A program made the translations under genes and the position numbers. 64,000 nt of DNA. It comes from Luidia sarsii. Lineage: Eukaryota > Echinodermata > Asteroidea > Paxillosida > Luidiidae. This document shows positions 43,701 to 57,000 of this stretch, in pieces; within the stretch, counting starts at the first letter, position 1, and each line of letters opens with the position of its first letter. The stretch lies in the NCBI GenBank assembly GCA_949987565.1, contig OX465103.1:4021548-4085547 (forward strand), read 5' to 3'. Under the pieces are notes generated by a model that had not been told where the DNA came from, did no database searches, and saw only the letters and a program-made list of their open reading frames with translations.

Positions 43701-46700
43701 TCACCATTATTTGTCATTTACACCCTTTTGGCCAAATCCGAATCCCCCTAAAAAAATTGAAGAAATATTCTTGCTATGCTTTACATTAAGGTTAGCCACT
43801 GCGAAATACAAATGTTATAGCTGTAGCATTATCAATTTTTATCTAATATCACTATTGGTGTATTTGGTGTAAAGTGTATGTGTCAAAATCGTGGTAGTTA
43901 TTGAACATAGTCTACAAAATTTATTTATTCAAACTTATTTTTGGTGTATAATAATATGTGTACAATTTGCTCTACGCTCTGGCCAATCTGGAAAATCCAA
44001 GACCTTTTTTATGGGGCTGAACAGCACACCCCTCATTTCAAGTATGTTCATTATTTCTACAATGAAGTCTTTGATTTTAATGTAAAGACTTCCTAATCCG
44101 ATCAACTCATTCCGACGAGGTCTGATGGAAAGAATCCTTTTTATACATCGGAGACAGACTCGCTAAATTCGTAAGAAATATTAACGATATAAATATTGTT
44201 GTATTCGGGTGAAATTGATATAGCAAATTCTGTGCTAAATATTTAGAGGATTGTACTGATTTAAATATTTAGTTATTTCTCCTAATGACTAGTACATTAT
44301 TTTATATTATTATATACACAACGGTTTTACTTGCTTTAAATTTTGTCTTTCGAGCAAAGTTGCCGTATCCTATTTCTGTGTCGATACCCATTATATGATG
44401 AGTTTTGATAAATACTCAAACAAGTGTTAATTCTTGAGGAGTGTTTAACCCATTTTACTGAATTAGACTTATTCATTGCCTCAACAAAATAATATTATAA
44501 AGCATAATTTCTGTACATTTCCCCTAAATACGGCCACCTACCCTCAAAAAGACAATCTAAGAAATTTCGGATATGGTAAGCGTCTAGGTTAGGCTCTGCC
44601 AAATACATGATACTATATCAATGATTTCACAATTTTTTGTCATTTATATCCGTTTGGCCAAATCAAAATCCAAAATGAAAGAACAATCCTGCTACATTAC
44701 AGATTTAGGTGATCCGCTGTAAAATACAAATTTTATAGCAATAGCATTATCATAATTTATCTAATATCACTATTGGTGTATTTTTGATGTAAATTTTTGA
44801 TGTAAATTTGATGTCGCAAAATTGTGGTAGTTATTGAAAACTAATTTTACATATTTTTAATTCTTTATTATAATAGTACAATCATTTTGTGTCCTATTTG
44901 CTCTACACTCTCCCCATCGGGAAAATCCTAGACCCTTTGAATGGGACTAAACTGCACACCCCTCATTTTAAGTATGTTCATAATGTCAACAATGAAGTCT
45001 TTGATTTTAATGTAAAGACTTCCCAATACGATCAATTCATTCTGACGAGGGCTCATGGAAACAATCCCTTTTATACATCTGCATGTGTACTGTTAACAAA
45101 GATGCATTGTCATCGTTTGCTCAATACCTTACCTTATTATGTCACTAAGCCATTACCCGTGGGTACACAAGACAACGTGATATCGGGAAGTTGCATTGGG
45201 CAACTTTTGCCAATCTTTACCAGTTAACGAGATAATATGATTTTTAAAAGCAACAAGACATTAATAGTATTTTAAATCTTCAATTCACGTTTTTAAGACA
45301 TTGATGAATAAAATTACAAAAGGAATATCGATAAAAGTCAATATATTACATGTAACACTATATACTGAGGAATGATATCAAATTGTCAAATCGTTCAACA
45401 TTTTTTGAAGGACTTTTTAATAACTATTTACCGATGCCAAATGAAGTTAATGCAGCCTGAAATTAAATCGAATTTCTCCTTCTAAGAAAATACGTTAGAT
45501 GAATGGTAGTTATTTAAATTACATTTTGGTGGCCTGTTTTTTCATCATATTATGCTCACATTGTGGTGAACAAAGTCAACCGTATTCCCCGAATGTACAA
45601 CAAAAATTAAACGAACCTACATAGCCCCTTTCCGGCACGACATCGGTTAAGTAAAAGGCCTTGGGGCCAAAGGTCAAGCCACTGTTCGATTCATAATTTA
45701 GTGAGGTGCAGGGCAGCAAAATGATGCCAGTGCAACGCTCCTCAATAATAATAATTGATAAGCTGTTTAAAACAGTTTAAGTAATTGATCATATTTTAAT
45801 TTATAGTACAGGATTTTTAACTCGTATATTTATCTATACACCCGGAATTTTTTTCTGCACATTTTGTCTCTTCAGCAAAGTTACCGTATCATAAAATATG
45901 CCCAATTAGCCCCTCCCAAAAAAGAAATCTGAGAGATATAACAAAATTCTGTCTAGATACCATTGTAGGACGAGTTCTGCCAAATGCACGTGTTTGACAC
46001 GTTTTACTGAATTAGAGTTATTTATTGTAATAAATAAAATAAAGCATGATTTCTGTATATTACACTTAAATACAACCACCTACCATTACAAAGAAAATCT
46101 AAGAGATTTCTGGTATGGTACGCGTTTATTCTTATTCTTATTCTTATTTATTAATCTGATCCAACAGCAAACAAAATGCCAGTTACAGGGAGATATATAA
46201 AAATAAATAAAACAATGTTAGGCTTTGCCAAATACGTGTAGTATCTACAATCAACAAATTCCCCTAAAAAATTGAGGAAATATTCTCGCTATGCTTTACA
46301 TTTAGGTTAATCCCTGCGAAATACAAATGTTATAGCTGTAGCATTATCAAATTTTATCTAATATCACTATTGGTGTATTTGGTGTAAAGTGTATGTGTCA
46401 AAATCGTGGTAGTTATTGAACATAGTCTACAAAATTTATTTATTCAAACTTATTTTTTGTGTATAATAATATGTGTACAATTTGCTATACGCTCTGGCCA
46501 ATCGGGACTGAATCCAAGACCTTTTTTATGGGGCTGAACAGCACTACCCTCATTTCAAGTATGTTCATTATTTCTACAATGAAGTCTTTGATTTTAATGT
46601 AAAGACTTCCTAATCCGATCAACTCATTCCGACGAGGTCTCATGGAAAGAATCCTTTTTATACATCGGTGCACTGTTAACAAAGATGCATTGTCATCGCT

Positions 46701-47975
46701 TGCTGAATACAATACCTTATTATGCCATTAGGTTATATCACCCGTGGGTACACAAGACAAAGTGATATAGCGATGTTACATTGGGAAAGTTTTTCCGCCC
46801 GAACCACTTTACAAGATAACTCGAATGTTTTATCTAACTTTTTAAGACATTGGATTGATAAGATTATGCAATAAGTATCAATAGTCGCTGATATATTCCC
46901 TGCATTAATATACACTGAGGGATCGTTCCAAATTGAAATCGTTCCAAATTGTTAAGGACTTTTTAATAACAATTTTATCAGATGCCACTTGAAGTCAATG
47001 CAATAAGAAATCAAATCAAAATACGATGGTTGAATGGTGGTTATTTCAATTATATCTTGCTGAACTGTTTTTTTTTCATCATGTTTTGCTCAAAAGTTAG
47101 TGAACAAAATCAATTCCACCGAACGTAAATAATATGCAAAACCCATACGACAGCGGTTAAGTAAAAGACCTCGGGGCCAAATGTCAAGCGACTGTTCCAT
47201 TCACAATTTGCTGACGTGCATGGCAGCTAAATGATGCAAGTGTAGCGCTCCTCACTAATCATTAATGAGCTATTGTAAACAATTTTAGTATGTGACCATA
47301 TTGTGATTTGTGTTAGACGGTGGTAATTGCAAAAATAAACAATCGCTAAGAGACATCTTATTTGTATCTTTCCCTGAGAGTGGTGATTTGTGTTCATGGC
47401 TTTATTAGATAATTAACGTTCCTGTAGTGAAAACTTAGGAATATTTTGCGGAGAAAAAAACCTACCTTGAGATCTTAGAAAATCTTCCTAAGTTAGGAAA
47501 AAATATGTTATAATGATAAAAAAAATTAACATTGGTAATACAGAAAGAGGCTGAAGGCAAAAATATGCCATTTGACCCGGCTGCAGAAGATTTTAAAGGT
47601 TAATTTCCGCCATTTCCCGCCATTTCCGTCTTATTTTACGTTGTTTTTATGGTAAATGTCAATCATCTGCATTCTTGGGAGTGTCATTATTTGACAGAAG
47701 TATCACACTTTGTTGCGTCACCTACGGTGGAATTTTTTTCTAAAAGCAGGCTCTGGGTTTGTATCAAAAATTCCTGCTTAAATATTTCGCCAGAGGATTG
47801 CCTTAAAAAGATCGATTTCGAATCAATTTCACACCAAAGCGATTCATTTGAACCATAAACACAGTGTTACAGAGCTCTGTATGATTATAACAAACATGTT
47901 CGTGCGAGAGTCTTCCAAAAGGATAGGTCAAAAAAATCAGCCAACCAATATGGAACGTTTGTTAACTGCTCGGCG
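40781..47975. other. Intergenic region between genes 2 and 3
   Basis: Near copy of 14693-21854 with the same repeats: tRNA-Ser-like head (41160-41233), A-rich minisatellite (41500-41645) and degenerate AT-rich modules (about 42470-47000). No supported gene. Confidence 0.8.
41160..41233 (-). mobile_element. tRNA-Ser-like SINE head, copy
   Basis: Duplicate of 15071-15144 with the same CTAGAAA loop and GGGTTCGAATT box. Confidence 0.65.
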
Positions 47976-47978
47976 ATG

Positions 47979-48069
47979 ATGGAGCTGACGTCATGGAGCC
48001 GTGCAGTCAAGTCTTTCACGTGCTGGGTGCTAATCACCTCGGTCCTGTTAACTGCAATCCAACTGTCAG
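47979..48069 (+). CDS. Gene 3 signal-peptide exon, version 1
   Basis: Copy of 21858-21948 with the same protein (MELTSW...TAIQLS), donor G|GTAAGC, and the same extra ATG just upstream (47976). Confidence 0.8.
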
Positions 48070-51000
48070 GTAAGCTAAGCCGTTCTCTACCAAGCGCTCA
48101 CAGATTGGAACGACGAGAAACGACGCGTTTGTGCTGGTGTAAGTGAAGTATAAGTGAAAACCCGTTCTCCTCTGAATTCATTCGCTTTAGCTTCATGAGG
48201 TCACATTTTTAATTCATCAGAACCGTTTTCTCTCTACATTCATAGAGTTGTCATTTTCTTGCCATAAAAAATTGCGCTTTGCCTTTGAGTCTTTGCTGTG
48301 CTTCACGGTTAGTTGTCCATGGTTTTGCTCCGTCAGCATTCACAGTACAGTACAGTTTAGGTCCTCATTTTGAAGCTTTAGGCTTCATATGAGTCAGGAC
48401 TCCTAGGTAGGAGCCTGGTGAAACCAGTCTTCGACTGTGTTTCTCTTTTAATCTGCTCAATAGAAAGATCACCCAGTAGTCCTGAGATACCTATCCAGGG
48501 ATCTCGATAGTATGGGACTCTAGGGATAAAAAATAAACTAAGCTTGGTCAAATTTGTATTTTCCCTACGACATATATGAGCTATGTATTTCAGATACTGG
48601 ACATTAATATAATCCCGTAGTGGTTGACTTTTTGTTATGCGCTCTAGATCAATATTAGCAAAGAAAAGGGCATGATTAATTTCGCCTTCTACTAGTGATG
48701 GTTTCCTGCGGAATCCATCCCTGATCATTCGCCTTAGAAAACCATACCAATTACTTTCACACAGTCACTCCTTATTTGTTCAGATTCTTCAGATTAAATC
48801 AAATCCCTTATTGCCAGTATGATATATTTTTCATATATGTATTTCCTATGAATCCCTTACTTTGAGTCATGCACTATATTTCCTGGTGGATTACTATTAG
48901 TTTATATTATACCTGAGTAAGATCAATCCTTCCATTATAGTTTAGTATATTTTCATGCCAAATAAGTACTCTGCTTTTCTCTGCTTGACTACAGTTCCCC
49001 GTTTATGTAATAAAATGAAAAACATTTAACAAGAAGACTTTGACTGGACTCGACTAGATAAACGTACAAGTGCTCTTCATCTGAGCAATCCAGCCCTTAG
49101 TTGGTGGCCTTCCCTAATAGTCAACTAGTCTTTGTCAGGGTGGGGGCACCAGTCGGAAGGAATTCAACCATTAACCGTACATCTCCAGGGATCACATCCA
49201 CAGACATACATAACACTATCGACGGACATTCATAGACAGCGCCTATGGAAAACAGCGGCTGGATACTGTAATGGTGACGGCGCTGACTATTAAAATGGGA
49301 AACCATGGGAAACTAGACCGTCCAAACAGAGGGACATGGCTTCAATGACATGATTCCAAAATCTGCTTAATGACATCTTTTTCATGAATCTCAGAAGTAA
49401 GAAATTCGCCCAAACTCAAGACATCATTATTTAGATCCGAGTATTCCGCACCGTTGTGAATCCGTGTGTTTTGTACGGTTGCGTGTATCATAATTTGCAT
49501 CTGACACAAAAATAATTTCCCTATAGCATAATTATAGTGAAAAATACCCCCGTTTTTTCGTCCCTATTTTGAGGCCCCTGAAGACAATAAACAACGTCCT
49601 CCCACGAAACCGATCGCTGCATCGTGTGTCGTGTTGCGAATCGCCCTAAAGAATAAATCGATTGTGGAGCGTGGACGGAATTAGTAAAATCGGCCAAATA
49701 TCGCATCTAGTCTCCTCTCAAGACTACGTTTCCCGGGCTACGACACAATTGCCCATATATAGCTAGGGCACAAGCGTGCATTTATTCCCTTTAGCCGAAT
49801 ATGTTTGATCTATAGATACTGCAATCTTTCTATACCCAGTGCCTGTAACAAACTGTACGAGACGGTGTGCACGAACAAAGGCTCGCTCAAAAATGGAATC
49901 GAATACGTGGCACAGAAATAATACTATGGGGCTTTTAGAGACCCTGGATTTGGTTCATGCTCAGGCTTCTTTCTAGTCATTTATTGGTCCTGACTCCTGA
50001 AAGCATCTTTTTTCATGTTACAGCACCATTGTTATTCAGCATGGAGGGAAAAAGCTCTTTTATTGGGCTAGCCGTATCTAACACAATGATGAATGCCAAA
50101 AATGAACCAGTTACCTGAGCCATAATCCGAGCCAAACCCTGAGACAAAGCCAGACCAAGAGCACGGGCCAGATCCTGAGCCTTAGTCGGAGCAGGTGCAC
50201 GAACCAGAGCATGATCAGTGGTTTCGAAAAGGCTGCGCAATAACGAGTTGGAACGCAAACTAATGGCCCGGATGTGCGAGTGGCGGCAACAGGGCAGCCT
50301 GGTAGAGAGACTATTTCGTGTCGTCATCGATGATGCTTCAATCCCACACGCATTTTTTCAGCACAAATTCAGTGAAACTGCAAGAGTCGACCGTGAGGGA
50401 ACTCTCTGCCAAATTTCAACAACAAAATTAAATGTTCCTTAAAAGAAACGCCCTTCTTTTGGGGCGATTCACTAAAACCCGATTGAGTTCGTCGAGCTGA
50501 AAGCATCCCGCGACCGTTATAATACCACTCGGGCAGTGATTCTATTGTTTCGATAAACTCGGCCTGACTGTTTCTGCTGTACAACTGCTCGGTGATGGAG
50601 CTGTCGTCGTGGGTCCTTGCAGCCAAGGCTTTGTGCTGGGTCCTGATTGCTTCGGTCCTGATGACTGCAATCCAACTGTCAGGTAAGTCGTTCTCTCCCA
50701 AGCGTCAAGGATTTGGCTCGACGTGGCACAGTAGGCATGACATCAGGCTGGTGTGTTACAAATACTGGTAACGTAATAACTAACACCTATAATGTATTGC
50801 TAACCGATAACCCATTACCACTTGACCGATACTGTATCACTAACCGATAACCCATTACCACTTGACCGATACTGTATCACTAACCGATTACCCATTACCA
50901 CTTGACCGATACTGTATCACTTACCAATAACCCATTACCACTTGACCGATACTGTAATACGACTGAATACGACAATACTAAACTATATTTCAATATCAAG

Positions 51001-54000
51001 TAAAGCAAGGTTCGATTTTTTTAACATTAAACGAGAATGCAACTCAATAAATAAACTTTGCTAATCTGATTGGGTGTTAAAAACAACCTCCAACTACCTA
51101 TGAGTTACCCACGTACGATTTTCATAAAAAGAGAAAATCCATGGAATTGTAGGTAAAAATTGCGTTCCGTACGTAGCTATCCTTTCGAAGATGCCGCCGG
51201 TGTTTTCTGGTGTGTGATGTCACGACGGAATGAAGGAAACCCATTGTTTAATTGGGCACAAAAGATTACTATTATCGAGCAAGATACTGCAAGATTTGTT
51301 AAAAACATACAATCAAAAAGTGGATGAGTTGAATCTGATTGAATTGATTGAACTTTATTGCACGTCCCACGAATACATCATCGTATGTTGGCATGGTAAG
51401 ACCTACAGAGCGTTGGGAAATTGTACGTACACGCTCAAACAAAACGAGAAATATATGTCTGTTGTGAAACAGAGCATAGAGCTTTTCCGCTTCTGTTTTT
51501 TACAAGTCATAGAATAGCCCCATTCCTACTCCAAAACGCATGTACATATTTTGTGCACAAAGCCTTTGGGACTTGAGTGTGGTATTCAAAAATTCATAAT
51601 AATTATAAACAATAGTCCTTTGGTTCCAAACTTAAAGTTTGGAATGTCTAGCACGATAGCTAACTACGTATCATATGATCGGCCAATGCCTTATATGTGT
51701 TTTAAAATCACACGTTTTGATGACGTCATGATTGCGTAATGACATTTTGGCTCCGGAAGGTGTTTCTAAACCATGTCCCCAATAGATATCAAAGAAAAAA
51801 TGAAAAAATTCTCGCTCCGTTTGCCAAATATGCTCATTTCCATGTGAAAATCTAAAAAAGTGCATGACCTCATAAATATTCATGAGATGACATCACGGTC
51901 AAGTGATGGCAATTTTTGGATACACCTTTCCCCAACTTAGATACAGTGCAAAGTTGAAACCAAACGAACTTGTACTTTTGCTTTTAATGATTTTGAAATT
52001 TGCCTCTTTAAAGCAATGTCACGTGACACGTCATGATGATATCAAGGTGTTTAGGATCAATTTCAGCATGGGCTTTATTCATTTGCCACGTTTGAAAAAA
52101 ATCCAAGTCTGTTCAATGACCAAAGTCGTGCTTACAAAACCCCTGTGCATTGTCTATGGGCTTTTGGGAGAAGAAGAAGAAGAAAAACAAAAATCAGAAC
52201 AAAAGATATAGCTTTTCCGCTTCCCTGGAAGCGGCGGAAAAGCTAATTATCCTTATTTCTTTGTGAAAGTTAGCCAAACACGGTGACTCTATTAAAGGTA
52301 ACAACGCTCTGTATTACAGACTGATAACAATTTTAGTTTAAGAAGAAAAACTATTCGTTGCGTGGCTTTGCCATAAACCACCTTTTTTGTTCCAGTTAAG
52401 TATGTCATAAACGACTGTCCCGAGATATTTGTACTCACTGACCGCTTCTATTTCATTTCCGTTAACATAGACCGATTCGTGAGCTCTATTATTAGGACGA
52501 AAGTCTATGACCGTCTCCTAAGATTTGCTGGAATTAATAATTAAAAATACGGTCACACCACTCCACAAACGTTGCCACCTCATTTAAGTAACATAATGAG
52601 TAGACTTTAATAACTGTGTCATCTCCATAGATGATTAGAGTACAGTTTGCACTAAACAAAGATATTCGCTCGTGTGAACAACAAGAAGGTTTGAATAAAG
52701 TGAAATTAACCATGCACTTACAAGATTTATATAATTCAATGAGGGTTCACCCTGCTCGACGTGATAAACACTGAATGCCCAACGAGCAGGGCAAACCCTC
52801 ATTGAATTACATTCTCCTCGACGCAAACATCATGTTATATATATGAAAGATTATATGAACAAGTGTCGCAATTAACGGCATTAAAGACAAAAATTAGGAT
52901 TCGACATAAAGATCATTTTGGGAATTAGACAAGGTAATTATTCTATAAAAAGGGCGTCATTTAGATAATTCTTGTGTAGGAATGCGTAGACTTTTTTCAA
53001 TGATAAGTCTAGAGCATTCAGTTGTATGAACCACTGTAATGAAAGATCATTTTATTTAGTCGTAATGGAGGAGAATGATAATGAGAAGCCTGCCGATTTG
53101 AGTGATGGCAAAAGTTTTTGTTGGATGTTGATGAATACAATCACGTAGATTCTTCACATTTACTTGATACATGAATGTACCAAGTTGAAAGCAATATAAG
53201 ACGTGTATTTTCAGGTTTTTATTCTTTATGGACTATAACACAATATAACATGTATTGTATTTTCTTTTAAAATGGCATAAAGAAGCTATTATATAATGCA
53301 CATTATACACAACACAACATCGTTCGAGGTCAAAGAATAGCATCCATACTTTCTCTGATCCAACATATGCATGAAATAGCACACCTGTGAACATTTCAGC
53401 TCAGTCCGCCAGCCGAGTCTCGAGAAAATTGTGAAAACCGCTTTATTTGTTTCGCAAAAATAAACCATTCAAGGCCGTACTTTTCAGAAAAATAGTTTAG
53501 ATCTCGGTGAGACGTAAACGATTAATTTTCCTCTTTTCTCCCAAAATACAACATTTTAGGCAGTTTCATCTAAATCTGTGAACATTTCTGTTTTTGGATC
53601 TTACCAATGTTGTGTAGGGGCTTTAAGACAAAATAACAAAGGCCTTAAAGGAGTGCTGAAAAAAACATAATGAGGCAGAGGGAGATGGAGAAGGAGATGG
53701 AGAAGGAAAGGAAAATAGAAACTGACTGTCAACCATTCCATTTCAATTCAAATAAATGTTTGATTGGGGAATAAAGGGAACATGTGGGAAATCTGGAAAG
53801 TAACTCATGCAAACACTTACTTTATTTATGGTAAATGCATTCAATAATGTACTAAGAAGGCCGGAAAGTATAATGTTATACAAATACGTGACATGAAGTG
53901 CTATCCTATGTTAACAACCCGCTAATAGATTGATAGCAGCATCAATGCCATTTAAGACCAGTTGCAACTGACGCAAAAATCATAATGATGTCCATGGTGA

Positions 54001-57000
54001 ATGCATTAAAACAATATGCTTGGAACACCGCGCGCAATGAACAGTGAAATACAAATACAAAAATGTATGTGGGATTTCCAATCATTTCGACAGACGCTTC
54101 ATCAGACATAAGCGTTCGCCTGGTCGGTGGGAATTCCAGCTCAGAGGGTCGTGTGGAGGTGAGCTATGGCGGAGACTGGGGAACCGTCTGCGATGATTAC
54201 TGGGACCACCGAGACGCGATGGTGGTGTGCCGATCTCTGGGCTACACGCACGCTATGCCCTTCCTTGCCTGGTTTGGAGAGGGGACGGGAGAAATCTTCC
54301 TCGATGATCTCAGCTGCGAGGGGGATGAACAGACCCTGTCAGAGTGCCCCAACTTGAACTGGGGCGCCCACAACTGCGACCACGACGAGGATGTTGGCGT
54401 TGTTTGCTCAAGTAGGTTACACGCGATATTCAACCATACTTCACTAAGAGTATGATTATTGGATTTCCAAATAACCTGTTTATGGTGGAGGGGTATAGAG
54501 GAGGCATACGCATGAGGAGAGTGGAGGAGAAGAAGATGGAGGGATAACAAATTTTAGGATTAGAAGACGGACAGAAGGGGAAGGAGACGGTGTGGTGAAG
54601 TGGGAGGCTTGAGATGGCGATGGACAGGGAGAGAGAAAGAGATTCGAGAGAGATTATTAAAACCTACCTTTCGACAATTCACCGTGACATGTGTTTAGAG
54701 AATATAGATAACACATAAGTAATATGAAAGTCACTGAAGCAATATTTTTAATAAATGGTGAATGGATAAAGAAAAGGCATTGAGAAGGCCGCGATGAACA
54801 ATGTGATACAAATACCTGGCATTTCCACAACGAGTCAAGTGGTAAGTCCTGTTTTCTCTTTGACAGACTCTTCACCGGAAATAAGCGTACGTCTGGTCGG
54901 TGGGAATTCCAGCTCAGATGGTCGTGTGGAGGTGAGCTATGGCGGAGACTGGGGGACCGTCTGCGATGATGACTGGGACCAGCAAGACGCGGCGGTGGTG
55001 TGCCGATCTCTGGGCTACCCGTTTGTGAGATCTACCCTAGTGAAGTTCGGAGAGGGGACTGGACAAATCTACCTGGACGATCTCAACTGCTGGGATAACG
55101 AACAAACCCTGATGGAGTGCAGAGGCGTGCACTGGGGCAAACACGACTGTGTCCACTCACAGGATGTTGGTGTAGTTTGCTCGAGTAAGTTCAGGTGATA
55201 TTATTTTACCTGACTGGACTTTGAGAGTACAATGAATTTCCAAATAACCTGTTTTAAGGGTGGAATGGAAGAGGTACAGGAAAGGGGATAGAGTGAGGAC
55301 GAAGACGAAGGAGGCGAACCAGGATAAGGAGACGGAAAAAGAGCAAGGGAGGATGAGGAAGTGGTCAGAGGGAGAGTTGGAGGGCAGGGAGAGGTAGCAA
55401 AGGAGGACTCTTTAACAATTATACTTTATGTTTAAAAAAGAAGGAAAAAATAGGCCTACTGGCATGTGTTCAACAAATAAGAAAATGGCAAAGAAATCTT
55501 TGACTTGACTGGGATTTGAACCCGATATCTTTAATTTTGTGTACAATCGCTATTGCCATCAGAGGTTCTCAGCTTTCCCAATTGTATTCTATAATTAAAG
55601 TTTTTTAATGTGATAGGCGTTTTGAAATTATTTATATGGTAAACCTTGAAAGTATGCGACGCAAAAATAATATTATATCTATGGTGAAAGGCGTTGAACG
55701 TGAGCGGCAAAAACATTTTATCAATGGTGAATGCTTTCAATGCTGAGCTCGGAATGCAGTACCGTAGTGTATAATGTTATATATGTACACAGATATGGCA
55801 TTTCTAATCTGACCGACAGACACTTCATCGGTAATAAGCGTACGTCTGGTCGGTGGGAGTTCCAGCTCAGAGGGTCGTGTGGAGGTGAGCAATGGCGGAG
55901 ACTGGGGAACCGTCTGCGATGATCACTGGGACCACGGAGACACGGTGGTGGTGTGCCGATCTCTGGGCTACCCGTTGGTGCAATCTACCTATGTGAACTT
56001 CGGAGAGGGGACTGGACAAATCTTCCTCGATGGTCTCAGCTGCAATGGGGATGAACAGACCCTGTCAGAGTGCCCCAACTTGAACTGGGGCGTTCACGAC
56101 TGTGACCACCACGAGGATGTTGGCGTTGTTTGCTTAAGTAAGTTCAGGTGGGATTCAATCATATAAAACACTAAGAGTATATTGAATTTCCAAAATAACC
56201 TGTTCAGGGTGGAAGGTAGAGGAAACAGAGGATGGGGAGAGGGTAAAGAAGAAGAAGAGGGAAAGTAACAAAGGTTAGGATTGCAAGACATACATAAGGT
56301 GAAGGAGATGATGTGGAACGTGGAAGAGGGAGAGTGGGAGGGCAATTCATATTTACCAAACAGGACATTTAGAGTACAATGAATGAGGGGAGGGATAGGG
56401 AGCGATGGATTGCCATTCAACAAATCTAATTGATATCAAACAAAATAAAGGAAAAACTTACTTCATAAGAAATTTGTTAAAATCTAGGAAAATGATAGAA
56501 TCAAGTAGTATTGCGTATACAACAAGACTTGAGTGAACAAAGGGAAATGATACCCATAATTGGCCGGAAATCTCTATTATGCTAGATAATAGGCCCCAGT
56601 ACCAAATACCTGGAGCCAACGGGGATGACAGATGAACTTTGAACCCTCAAACCCAAAACGACCTTCACACAATAAAACGACTGTCACATGATAAGAACAC
56701 GTCCAAGCAAATCAGAAGCTGTTTGATATAGCACCATAACTGAAATCGGCCCTGAATGTCATAAACATGGCTTTACCACAAAGCACATTTTTCCCCGTAT
56801 GTACATCCCAGCGAATGTCGACTTACCAAGTTAAGCTCATGCTGGGTCGTCAATTCTTCGGAATTGAATGACATAACAGTGAACTGAAATAATTTGTATA
56901 TTTACTTCCTTTTAGATCCAACTCTGGAAAGTCCTGTCAAACCTCCTGTGGCTTCTTGCAGTGCACGTAAGTACTTCTCCGTTGTCTGTAAACGAAGTTA

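Larger units (their letters stand above)
48070..50594. other. DNA between the two signal exons of gene 3
   Basis: Near copy of 21949-24473, with the LINE-like C-terminal frame (48378-48728, minus), SINE (49035-49205, minus) and GAGCCA-type repeat (about 50116-50211). Confidence 0.7.
37362..54093 (+). repeat. Segmental duplication, right copy
   Basis: From inside gene 2 SRCR exon 10 through linker, PAN, 3'UTR, intergenic DNA and both signal exons to the start of gene 3. It ends where gene 2 has the truncated exon (28133) and gene 3 an intact one (54094). Confidence 0.92.
50683..54093 (+). other. Gene 3 intron 1
   Basis: Near copy of gene 2 intron 1: minisatellite (50802-50961), unassigned open frames (51230-51517, 51551-51739, 51903-52211), hairpin (about 52210-52244), LINE RT remnant (52237-52647), inverted repeat (52733-52808) and the conserved pre-SRCR segment from about 53840. 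Confidence 0.75.
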
